A stretch of 64,000 nucleotides of DNA. It comes from DAISJM01 sp036821485 (GTDB lineage Bacteria > Verrucomicrobiota > Kiritimatiellia > CAIQIC01 > JAGNIJ01). The stretch covers positions 1 through 64,000 of the forward strand of contig DAISJM010000003.1 in the NCBI GenBank assembly GCA_036821485.1, given 5' to 3'. Made by a program: the position numbers and the translations under genes. Below the pieces are notes generated by a model. The model was not told the origin of the DNA. It did no database searches and worked only from the letters and a program-made list of their open reading frames with translations. Shown here piece by piece: positions 1-7,199 of the stretch. Positions within the stretch are counted from its first letter, which is position 1. Every line of letters begins with the position of its first letter.

Positions 1-359
1 GGAATACCCTTGCTCGCGCCATAGCCGCGATAGTCGAAAAGAAAAACATTCACGCCGAGCCGGTGCATGTCGGCCGCCATCCATACGCGGTCGCTGATAT
101 TCCCCGCGTTCCCGTGGCAGTGAATGATGGTCCCGCGTGCCTTGTCGTGGGGAATCCACCAGCCGCTAAGTCGCACATCATCTTCGCTGACAAACGTGAC
201 CTCTTCAAACTCAAGCCCCATGTCTCTCGGCGTCATGGACAACGCGGACACCGGATGGAAAATGTTTCGCCATTCGAACCATCTCAGGTAGAACCACACG
301 GCCGCGAGCACCGCGGCCACTCGACCCACGCGGACCAACACGGTTGTCCAGGCCGTCAT
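1..359 (-). CDS. Alpha/beta hydrolase, N-terminal part (cut by window edge)
   Basis: Translation of the minus strand from the ATG at 359 gives an N-terminal hydrophobic anchor (about residues 8-25, ending VWFYLRWFEW), then a strand leading into HCHGNAGN and later FDYRGYGASKG. HGNxGN is the oxyanion-hole loop, and DYRGYGxSxG the following strand-turn, of the BEM46/ABHD13-like alpha/beta hydrolases. The nucleophile elbow (GxSxG), acid and histidine lie beyond the edge, so activity cannot be judged. It is probably a membrane-anchored esterase or peptidase-like hydrolase; the substrate is unknown. The M24 peptidase gene lies just upstream in the same direction, its stop 4 bp from this start, which suggests one transcript. 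Confidence 0.8.
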   Translation of the reverse strand, partial: MTAWTTVLVRVGRVAAVLAAVWFYLRWFEWRNIFHPVSALSMTPRDMGLEFEEVTFVSEDDVRLSGWWIPHDKARGTIIHCHGNAGNISDRVWMAADMHRLGVNVFLFDYRGYGASKGI

Positions 360-363
360 GCAG

Positions 364-1488
364 TCACACCTCCAGCCGGCAGGCGCATTTCGCCAGCGGC
401 TTCCAACCGCGCGCTGTCACCACCACAGTATCCTCAATCCGCACGCCACCGAAACGCCGGTAGTAGAGTCCGGGCTCCACCGTCACCACGTGCCCCGCCC
501 TGAGCCGCCCCCCCATCGGACTGAGCGACGGAAATTCGTGAATATCAAGCCCCACGCCATGCCCGGTACTGTGGGTAAAACCTTCCGCGACACCCCCCGA
601 AACCGCTGTAACAAAGCCCCTCTTTTCGAAAACATCACGGACCTTTCCATCCACCGTCTTCCCGGTCACCCCCGCGCGCAGCGCATCCAGTGCCACCCGC
701 TGCGCGGCGAATACCGCGCGATACATCCTCTTCAGCTGCTCATCTGCGCGACCCTTCACGACAGTACGCGTGAGATCCCCCCAGTAACCGTGTTCCTTGT
801 GCTGCGGGAAAATATCGATCACGATCGGCACGCCCGCTTTCAATGGCCCGCTTCCGCGCGCGTGTGGCTCCGCTGCATCGCGACCGCACGATACAATCGT
901 CTCCCGCGCGATGCAGTTGTGGTCCACCAGCACGTGTTCGATCGCACACCGCACCGACTCCGACGTGAGCACGCTCCCGCGATGCACAAGGTGGCCCGCG
1001 CGATTCACCCTCGCCGCCCGAATCATCGCCACCGCACTCTGCATCGCGGCCACCGCGGCCACCTGCGATTCACGTATCCAGCGAATCTCCGCGGCACTCT
1101 TCACCTCACGCTGCGGAAACAACATCACGTCGGCCACTTCGAGATGGATACCGTTGCGACGGAGACGTTCCGCAACACCCAGCGGAAAAAACCGCGACAC
1201 CATCACGTGACGAATCCGCGCAGCACGCAAAGCGCCCAAAGCCCATGAGCTGATACGACGCTGATCCTTGTGTGTGAGACCGAGACTTGCCGGCGTGCAC
1301 ACCGTGACACCGTGGTGCGCTTCGCGGCGTGCGCGACCCAGTTCCATCGTCGGCACGACCAAACAGCGCTTTCTCAGCGCATGAAGATAGACAACGGGAT
1401 CCACAGCGGAGAAGCCGCTCGCGTAGCGCAAATCAGCCAGCTCCGAAGGTGTTCCAACAAGAAGAATGGGCGCTGTTAACTTCTTCAT
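364..1488 (-). CDS. M24 family metallopeptidase (Xaa-Pro aminopeptidase-like)
   Basis: A 374-aa protein of the pita-bread M24 family (creatinase/prolidase/aminopeptidase P). All five expected metal ligands are visible in order: Asp in VIDIFPQ, Asp in GDLTRT, His in HSTGHGVG, Glu in TVEPGLYY and Glu in GVRIEDTV. The N-terminal about 130 residues form the usual creatinase-type non-catalytic domain. I chose MKKLTAPILLVG at 1488; the frame is open further upstream but has no family-like sequence there. It probably removes N-terminal residues ahead of proline or cleaves X-Pro dipeptides in the cytoplasm. It is read divergently from dnaA across the presumed origin. Confidence 0.9.
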   Translation of the reverse strand: MKKLTAPILLVGTPSELADLRYASGFSAVDPVVYLHALRKRCLVVPTMELGRARREAHHGVTVCTPASLGLTHKDQRRISSWALGALRAARIRHVMVSRFFPLGVAERLRRNGIHLEVADVMLFPQREVKSAAEIRWIRESQVAAVAAMQSAVAMIRAARVNRAGHLVHRGSVLTSESVRCAIEHVLVDHNCIARETIVSCGRDAAEPHARGSGPLKAGVPIVIDIFPQHKEHGYWGDLTRTVVKGRADEQLKRMYRAVFAAQRVALDALRAGVTGKTVDGKVRDVFEKRGFVTAVSGGVAEGFTHSTGHGVGLDIHEFPSLSPMGGRLRAGHVVTVEPGLYYRRFGGVRIEDTVVVTARGWKPLAKCACRLEV

Positions 1489-2002
1489 ATATGCCGCTTT
1501 GCGTCGGTGAACCGTTTCTTCACTACTGCACCTTAACGCGAAAAAGTGTCCGGAAAAAGTCAAACATCATGATGATAACGCGATGAACACGTCCAAAATC
1601 GTCCCCTAACGAACCACCCACATTACGTGGTAAAAAAATCACCACCCACAAGCTCTTGTAGCATTTCATTTTTATCGCTGAAAATGCGTTTTTCCCCTTG
1701 TCGCTTTTTCCTTTTCGCCTAAGGTGCCCCCCGTACAGGCACACGAACAAGCAGCAGGCTTGTTGATAAACTGTTGATAACGTACGGGGTGAGGGGTTTG
1801 GGTTTTCGTAAGTATTTGAAAAGAGAACCGTAAGAGATTTCAGCGAGGTCGCGCCAATAGTCAACGAATGTTTTTTTGCGCGTGTTCCCTTTTCCGCTCG
1901 GCAAGTTCGGAAGCCCGGTAGAGAATCTGACGTCGTTGTGACTGCATCTCCCCCGCAGTCGTGAGCATCAAGCAGGGTCCGGTGTCTGTGCAGAGGGTTT
2001 GA
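1489..2002. other. Intergenic region upstream of dnaA, candidate oriC part 1
   Basis: A 514-bp gap between the divergent peptidase and dnaA genes, with no credible gene. It holds an AT- and pyrimidine-rich stretch (about 1631-1720) that could serve as an unwinding element. Next comes an 8-bp inverted repeat, CCCCGTAC at 1729-1736 and GTACGGGG at 1782-1789, enclosing a smaller stem (AACAAGC/GCTTGTT, 1746-1764) and two DnaA-box-like sites. Placement beside dnaA and dnaN is typical of bacterial origins. The assignment is inference from context and motifs; GC skew was not computed. Confidence 0.5.
1761..1780 (-). promoter_or_regulatory. Two DnaA-box-like 9-mers, 11 bp apart
   Basis: TGTTGATAA occurs at 1761-1769 and again at 1772-1780. 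On the minus strand both read TTATCAACA, one base from the consensus DnaA box TTATCCACA. The start-to-start distance of 11 bp is about one helical turn, so two DnaA molecules would bind the same face. They could serve origin activation, dnaA autoregulation, or both. Confidence 0.5.
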
Positions 2003-3358
2003 ATGGTGGAAACGCAAACGACGACGATCTGGTCGAAGGCCTGCAAGCACCTCGGCGACACTCTCTCCAAGGACGTCTTTGATCGCTGGATTGCCGTGAT
2101 CGAGCCGCTGTCGCTCAAGGGCGATGTGATGACGCTCGGTGTCGCCAACGATTTCTACCAGTCCTGGCTCGAAGAGAATTACGTGCCTCTTATCCGCGAC
2201 GCCGTTCAGAGCGTGGTCGGTCACGAGATGCAGATTCTGCTCGAGGTTGATCCATCGAAGAAGGTTGCGGCCACTGAAACGACCACCGAGCGGCACCGGG
2301 ATCGCGTGGAAACTCCTGCGCCGCACCGGGCGCGCCTGCAACCCACGCTCAACACGAAGTACACTTTTGATTCGTTCGTTGTCGGCCCATCCAACAGTTT
2401 TGCTCATGCCGCGTCGCTCGCCGTCGCCCAGTCCCCCGCCCGCGCCTATAACCCACTTTTCATCTACGGCGGCGTGGGACTCGGCAAAACGCACCTCATG
2501 CACGGCATCGGTCACCATGTGCAGGACAAGACGCGCATGAACGTGTGCTACACAACGTGCGAGGCCTTCACCAACGACTACATCGATGCCCTGCAGAAGA
2601 AGTGCCTGGTGCAGTTCCGTAAGAAGTACCGCAGTATCGACCTCCTGCTGATCGATGATATCCACTTCCTCGGCGGCAAGGAGCGCATGCAGGAAGAGTT
2701 CTTCCACACTTTCAACGCCCTCTTCGAGAGTCATAAACAGATCGTACTGACGTGCGACCGGCCGGCGAGCGAGATACCAGGCCTCGAACAGCGACTGGTG
2801 TCTCGTTTCGAGTGGGGTCTTGTCACCCAGCTCGAACTGCCCGATATCGAGACGCGGATTGCCATCCTTCGCAAGAAGGAAGAGCAACTGAAATTGGATC
2901 TGCCGGATGATGTAATCCAGTACATCGCCGAGCATATCCGTTCTAATATCCGCCGCCTCGAGGGCGCGCTCATCCGTGTAGCGTCCTTCGCCTCGCTAAC
3001 CGGTCGCTCTCTCACGCCCGAAAATGTCGAATACCTGCTCCGCGACACGTTGGATCAGGAACAACACGAAGCTGTCACCATTGAAGCGGTGCAGCGCGCC
3101 GTGGCCGAGTACTACGACATCCGCCTCGGCGATATGACCAGCAAGCAGCGCCCCCACGCCATCGCTTTCCCGCGCCAGGTTGCCATGTACCTCTGTCGCA
3201 CCCTGACACACCAGTCGCTTCCGAGCATTGGAAACTCCTTTGGGCGCAACCACGCAACGGTTATTCACGCGTGCCGGCTGATCGGCGAACGCCTCAAGGC
3301 AGATCCCTCCTTCCGTCAGACCGTGTCTGTGCTGAAGCAGCGGCTTGGTCAGCGGTGA
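2003..3358 (+). CDS. dnaA: Chromosomal replication initiator DnaA
   Basis: A full-length 451-aa DnaA. Domain I (about 1-85) begins with IWSKACKHL; a short variable linker follows (about 86-115). The AAA+ domain has Walker A GGVGLGKT at 156-163 and Walker B LLLIDDIHFL with Asp218/Asp219. Domain IV ends with the DnaA signature around IGNSFGRNHATVIHAC (409-424), which reads the DnaA box. The protein loads the replicative helicase at oriC. The ATG at 2003 has GAGGG five bases upstream. The dnaA-dnaN order with box-containing flanks is the usual origin arrangement. Confidence 0.98.
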   Translation: MVETQTTTIWSKACKHLGDTLSKDVFDRWIAVIEPLSLKGDVMTLGVANDFYQSWLEENYVPLIRDAVQSVVGHEMQILLEVDPSKKVAATETTTERHRDRVETPAPHRARLQPTLNTKYTFDSFVVGPSNSFAHAASLAVAQSPARAYNPLFIYGGVGLGKTHLMHGIGHHVQDKTRMNVCYTTCEAFTNDYIDALQKKCLVQFRKKYRSIDLLLIDDIHFLGGKERMQEEFFHTFNALFESHKQIVLTCDRPASEIPGLEQRLVSRFEWGLVTQLELPDIETRIAILRKKEEQLKLDLPDDVIQYIAEHIRSNIRRLEGALIRVASFASLTGRSLTPENVEYLLRDTLDQEQHEAVTIEAVQRAVAEYYDIRLGDMTSKQRPHAIAFPRQVAMYLCRTLTHQSLPSIGNSFGRNHATVIHACRLIGERLKADPSFRQTVSVLKQRLGQR

Positions 3359-3631
3359 TGACTACGTGGTGGGTCCGTGCATAACTCCGTGACTAACCCT
3401 GTTAACTTCATGACGGCATTGTTCACAACCCGAGGTTACCACCAGATTGACCCGGTTATCCCTGCCGCCCCCACAGAGTTATCCACAGCTTCGACACACA
3501 CTTTAGGCCCTCGTAGCCGCAATCTCTGCTTGCTGTTCACGCTGTCCACAACGCATAATAAGAATAAGAAGCTCGATTACTTAAACCCTATCTATCAATC
3601 AGCTTGTTGAGAATGTCAGGAGGGCGATGCG
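3359..3631. other. dnaA-dnaN spacer with consensus DnaA box, candidate oriC part 2
   Basis: This 273-bp spacer carries a perfect consensus DnaA box, TTATCCACA, at 3479-3487. Weaker variants flank it: TTGTTCACA near 3419 and CTGTCCACA near 3542, each with two mismatches. An AT-rich tract follows (about 3551-3600). Together with the boxes upstream of dnaA this resembles the bipartite origins known from Bacillus and Helicobacter. No gene is credible here; the 77-aa reading frame inside it has no protein-like features. The dnaN Shine-Dalgarno AGGAGGG lies at the end of the spacer. Confidence 0.5.
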
Positions 3632-4720
3632 ATGAAGCTTAAGGTTAGCAAGGAGGCCATTCTTGAGGGTCTCCAGAAAGTGCAGTCTATCGTGGGGGTT
3701 CGCACAACCCTCCCCATCCTTCAGAACATCCTTTTCAAAGCTGATAAGGACAAACTCTGGCTTTCCGCCACTGACCTTGAAGTCAGCGTGAGAGCTTCTG
3801 TTCCTGCTGAAGTCATCAAGCCTGGCGCGACCACCGTTCCTGCCCGTCGTGTTTTCAGCATCTTTCGCGAACTTTCCGGCGCAGAAATTGAGATCGAGGC
3901 TGATGAAAAGGCCACCATTCGTTGTGGCGCTTCGGTCTTCAAGATTGTCAGCATGTCCGAGGATGAGTTTCCCCCGCTCCCGAAGTTTGAGGGCGGCAAG
4001 ACCTACACCATGGACCAGCTCGCGCTCAAGGAGATGCTTAAGAACACGAGCTTCGCCGTCTCGACCGATGAGTCACGTTACATCCTGAACGGTGTCCTGC
4101 TGAGCTTTAAGGGCGATAAACTGGCCGTTGTGGCGACCGATGGACGTCGCATGGCCCTTTATGAGCAGGAAGTCGAATTCCCGAAGGCCAGCGAAGGCGA
4201 CGTTGTCCTGCCCTTCAAGACCGTGGATGAGCTGCTGAAGACGCTGAAGGATGAGGGAACAGTCAAAATCCAGGCGACAGAGAACCAGATTGCGTTCGAA
4301 TTTGACGAAATGCTGGTTGTCTCCAAACTTCTTGAGGGCACCTATCCGAACTTCCGGCAGGTCATTCCGGCACAGTTTGGCGAGCGCGTCACCGTCGAGC
4401 GCGAAGCCCTGTTGACCGCGTTGAAGCGCGTTTCGCTCGTAGCCAGCGAGAAATCAAATTCCGTGAAGCTGGTTTTCGCCAAGAACAAGCTGGAGATCAC
4501 AGCGATTTCCGAGGATGTCGGCGAAGCCCGTGAAACGCTGGCGGTCAATTATGCCGGCAAGCAGCTCACCGTGGCGTTTAATCCGGGTTTCCTGATGGAT
4601 CCGCTACGGACGCTGGCCAAGGACGAGATCTTCCTTGAGCTCACAGACGAACTTAGCCCCGGCGTCGTAAAAGCGGATGTCCCATTCCTTTACGTACTGA
4701 TGCCGATGCGGATGAACTAG
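3632..4720 (+). CDS. dnaN: DNA polymerase III beta subunit (sliding clamp)
   Basis: A 362-aa protein with three repeated clamp domains, the usual length for DnaN. It starts MKLKVSKEAILEGLQKVQSIV and ends with PVFLY/MPMR-type clamp sequence (DVPFLYVLMPMRMN). The ring-shaped dimer tethers the replicative polymerase to DNA and is the docking site for many repair proteins. The start is fixed by a strong AGGAGGG eight bases upstream of the ATG. It lies immediately after dnaA in the same direction, probably co-regulated with origin activity. Confidence 0.98.
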   Translation: MKLKVSKEAILEGLQKVQSIVGVRTTLPILQNILFKADKDKLWLSATDLEVSVRASVPAEVIKPGATTVPARRVFSIFRELSGAEIEIEADEKATIRCGASVFKIVSMSEDEFPPLPKFEGGKTYTMDQLALKEMLKNTSFAVSTDESRYILNGVLLSFKGDKLAVVATDGRRMALYEQEVEFPKASEGDVVLPFKTVDELLKTLKDEGTVKIQATENQIAFEFDEMLVVSKLLEGTYPNFRQVIPAQFGERVTVEREALLTALKRVSLVASEKSNSVKLVFAKNKLEITAISEDVGEARETLAVNYAGKQLTVAFNPGFLMDPLRTLAKDEIFLELTDELSPGVVKADVPFLYVLMPMRMN

Positions 4721-4755
4721 TTCTGCATCCGTACACGGTCGCGGCGGGCTGGACA

Positions 4756-4780
4756 GGCGGGTAATGGGGCGGTACCCGCC
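4756..4780. terminator. Hairpin between convergent dnaN and lipoprotein gene
   Basis: GGCGGGTA (4756-4763) pairs perfectly with TACCCGCC (4773-4780) around a 9-nt loop. It sits 35 bp after the dnaN stop and 16 bp before the end of the convergent lipoprotein gene. No T-run follows on either strand, so it may only stabilise or weakly terminate transcripts. Confidence 0.35.
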
Positions 4781-4795
4781 GTCTCGAAAGCGATC

Positions 4796-5110
4796 CTATT
4801 CGCCGTAAACTGTCGTGGTGCACTCCGCGTAGAGACCCAGGTAGCTCTTCACGTGGTAGTCCACATGCTGAATCTTCCGAATTCCGCCATTCTTCATCGC
4901 GGCTTCGATACTGCAATCGCCGGTGGCTATGCCGATGATCGCGTTGCATTTCGAAACGCCGACCTTGGAATGCGCGGTTTCCGATGTGGCCACCAGCGGC
5001 GCCGAGACGTCGGTGAACAGAATTCCGACCACCGGTGCCTGTACCATGGCGCAACCACTGACCAAGGAAACAAGGACAAGGACAACGAGCAACTGAAGCA
5101 ATGTCTTCAT
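4796..5110 (-). CDS. TRL-like family lipoprotein
   Basis: A 104-aa exported lipoprotein. The signal peptide MKTLLQLLVVLVLVSLVSGC ends in a lipobox LVSGC, so Cys20 should be lipidated. The mature part (GILFTDVSAPLVATSE, then KVGVSKCNAIIGIATGDCSIEAAMKNGGI, ending in TTVYGE) matches my knowledge of the TRL domain family of small bacterial lipoproteins. These usually carry the GxxYTxxxxP start, the GDxSIxxAMKNGGI core and a YxVxGE end. The molecular role is unknown. It is convergent with dnaN. Confidence 0.75.
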   Translation of the reverse strand: MKTLLQLLVVLVLVSLVSGCAMVQAPVVGILFTDVSAPLVATSETAHSKVGVSKCNAIIGIATGDCSIEAAMKNGGIRKIQHVDYHVKSYLGLYAECTTTVYGE

Positions 5111-5207
5111 AGGTTCTTCACCTCCCCTTCAGATGTTGTGACGCAGGTACCGCCCAGCCCAAAAGCCTACACAACGTCCTCCGGGAGACCAAGCGTTATT
5201 GGATGGC

Positions 5208-5240
5208 GGAAAGAAAGAGGGCCACGCCGAAGCGTGGCCC
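5208..5240 (-). terminator. Rho-independent terminator of the beta-barrel gene
   Basis: On the minus strand GGGCCACGC and GCGTGGCCC form a 9-bp stem closed by a UUCG tetraloop (plus coordinates 5219-5240). A pyrimidine/T-rich tail (CTCTTTCTTTC, 5218-5208) follows. It lies 22 bp past the stop of the 5263-6339 gene. Confidence 0.8.
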
Positions 5241-5262
5241 CCGAAGAACCGCTGTCATGCGG

Positions 5263-6339
5263 CTAGAACCGTAGGGTCACTGCGCCGAACAGGCCGTGCC
5301 GCAGGCTATCCACGCTCGTGAAATCGGTGCTCTCGCTCGTTCCATCCGAGAAATACGTGGTGTCCGTTCCATCCTGACCATGGAGCATGAAAACGCGGTA
5401 GCCCAAGTCGATGGATGCATTCTTGATTGGCCGAATGCAGACGGTCACCTTGGCATCGCCGCCCAAGCCGGAATCCGCTTTTTGGGTGAAGTTAGGCGAG
5501 CTTTGCTTGAAATCATCGCGCAGGTTCCAGAACCCCTCGCCATCATAGCTGGCCGCGAAGAGGACCGCGGCTTCCGCGTTGATGGAAACAGGCTTGGCCA
5601 CCGGTATCTCGAGACGTACACCCGCGCGGGCAGCGTCCCACTTAAAGAGATAAGTCGAGTCCAAGCCGGCAAACGGGATGTTAACCGGGACTTCATCGAT
5701 GATTGTTTGCACGCCGTTTACGTCGTTCAGATCGTCCTGGTAGTGCTGATAGCCGAGGAAGATGTCGATGTTTCCCGTCCACTTCTTCAGGAGCAGCGGT
5801 TTCAGATGCAGGTAGAGATTCAGATCGTACATCTCGGTGTCACCGGATGTATCGGCCACGGATTCGGATATCTGGAACTCAGAACCCCAGTCATCCAGCC
5901 AGTCGCCGTCCGTATTGTTGCCGCCGCTGATGTCGGCCGCGCCGTAGCTGCCGCCGATGCTCAAGTACGGGCCGAGACCAACCTCGCCGAAGAAGATGAT
6001 CATGTCGGCATCGACATCTTTCCAGTCCAGTTTCGACCGGCCGCTGATATATCCGTAGTCGGGATCCCACCCTTCGAAGGTGATCTCCCACTTGTCCTCG
6101 CCTGTGCTCATCCAGCCGGCGACGCCGAGGCGCACGCGATCGTTGGCCCATTCCATCTTATTGCCGGAGGTTTTGGCAACCGGCGCAGGTTTTGCCGGAA
6201 CGACCGGGATAGCCTTCGCATCCTTCTCGGCCGTTTTCGCGGTCTTTTCCGGCGTCGTGGTGTCCTTGGCTGCCCGAGCGGGCGCTTGGAGAGAAAAGAT
6301 AATGGCGAAGACACAGGCGAACACGATGACTCTGCGCAT
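5263..6339 (-). CDS. Predicted outer-membrane beta-barrel protein
   Basis: A 358-aa protein with a Sec signal peptide (residues 1-23, ending PARAAK), a Lys/Ala/Pro-rich linker (about 25-58), and then alternating hydrophobic/polar strands. Aromatic residues recur at strand ends (RVRLGVAGWMS, YDLNLYLHLKPLL, IDIFLGYQHY, AARAGVRLEIPV) and the last residues are GLFGAVTLRF. A terminal aromatic Phe is the usual sorting signal for barrel insertion. I do not recognise a named family. Its own terminator follows immediately, so it is probably monocistronic. Confidence 0.65.
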   Translation of the reverse strand: MRRVIVFACVFAIIFSLQAPARAAKDTTTPEKTAKTAEKDAKAIPVVPAKPAPVAKTSGNKMEWANDRVRLGVAGWMSTGEDKWEITFEGWDPDYGYISGRSKLDWKDVDADMIIFFGEVGLGPYLSIGGSYGAADISGGNNTDGDWLDDWGSEFQISESVADTSGDTEMYDLNLYLHLKPLLLKKWTGNIDIFLGYQHYQDDLNDVNGVQTIIDEVPVNIPFAGLDSTYLFKWDAARAGVRLEIPVAKPVSINAEAAVLFAASYDGEGFWNLRDDFKQSSPNFTQKADSGLGGDAKVTVCIRPIKNASIDLGYRVFMLHGQDGTDTTYFSDGTSESTDFTSVDSLRHGLFGAVTLRF

Positions 6340-6497
6340 GAAGGCCTCCTTTCAGACCTTGTTGATTCGGGTTCCGGGCCCCGTTGGCCTGCAATAACCC
6401 AAACTATTACCCCCAGTAGGTTCGAGTGTAGAGGGTTTTGACGGCTTTGGCACGGCATTTGACTTGCGGCGGAGGCGGCGGATATTGACTCGGGGCA

Positions 6498-7064
6498 TTG
6501 GCCAACATGAAATCACATCAAAGAACACACGTTTGGCTGCTGGTGGCGATGGGCGCAGGCGCAATTTCACTCGCGGCGTGGAACGTGTCGCGAGGCGGCG
6601 ACAAGGAAGCGGTGGCGCCGCAGGACAACGCGCAGCCGGTGTTGTGCGGGGAGGGATCGGAAGCTATGGATGAAATCCCAAAGACAGATGCCGAATGGCG
6701 AAAGAAGCTTACCCCAGAGCAATATGACGTGATGAGACGGCAGGGCACCGAGGCGCCCTACTCCGGGAAGTACTATAAGACCAAGGATACGGGCACGTAT
6801 GTATGTGCCGCCTGCGGACAAGTGTTGTTCAGTTCCGACACCAAGTTTGAATCCGGCACAGGTTGGCCGAGTTTCTGGAAACCGGCCCAGAATACGAGCG
6901 TCGTGGAGAAGACAGACACCAGCCTGGGTATGGCGCGCACCGAAGTGCTGTGCTCCCGCTGCAAAGCCCACTTGGGGCATGTCTTCGAGGATGGGCCGAA
7001 ACCAACCGGCATGCGCTACTGCATCAACTCCGTCTCGCTCGACTTCAAGAAAGCCCCCCCTTAG
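6498..7064 (+). CDS. msrB: Peptide-methionine (R)-S-oxide reductase MsrB, membrane-anchored or exported
   Basis: A 188-aa protein. Residues 60-188 are a complete MsrB domain: zinc-binding CAAC (C103, C106) and CSRC (C152, C155), the GTGWPSFW substrate loop (120-127), and the catalytic Cys175 in RYCINS. It reduces methionine-R-sulfoxide in proteins. The N-terminal extension has a hydrophobic segment (residues 12-28) that suggests a signal anchor or uncleaved signal, placing the enzyme outside the inner membrane; typical cytoplasmic MsrB lacks it. A second ATG at 6507 is an alternative start. No resolving-Cys partner or MsrA is next to it. Confidence 0.93.
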   Translation: MANMKSHQRTHVWLLVAMGAGAISLAAWNVSRGGDKEAVAPQDNAQPVLCGEGSEAMDEIPKTDAEWRKKLTPEQYDVMRRQGTEAPYSGKYYKTKDTGTYVCAACGQVLFSSDTKFESGTGWPSFWKPAQNTSVVEKTDTSLGMARTEVLCSRCKAHLGHVFEDGPKPTGMRYCINSVSLDFKKAPP

Positions 7065-7082
7065 CCTTGCTTCAAAGTGTTG

Positions 7083-7112
7083 CATCCAATGATGCGGCCG
7101 CATCATCGGATG
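7083..7112. repeat. Long palindrome between msrB and helicase gene
   Basis: The 18-bp perfect palindrome ATGATGCGGCCGCATCAT (7089-7106) is extended by CATCC (7083-7087) and GGATG (7108-7112), giving 30 bp with one mismatch pair. As RNA it would form a 14-bp interrupted hairpin. It has no T-run. It may terminate msrB transcription or bind a protein. Confidence 0.5.
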
Positions 7113-7199
7113 AAACACGCGTAATGGATGTACCATGGGCAACTCTTGTTGACGACGTGCTGAGAACAGGGCTAGCATGCCCCCGGTTTTTCACCCGCC

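Noticed and set aside
358..1248. 296-aa plus-strand reading frame
   Set aside because: It is antisense to the M24 peptidase, with no protein-like motifs and heavy His/Arg/Pro content typical of reverse frames in GC-rich genes.
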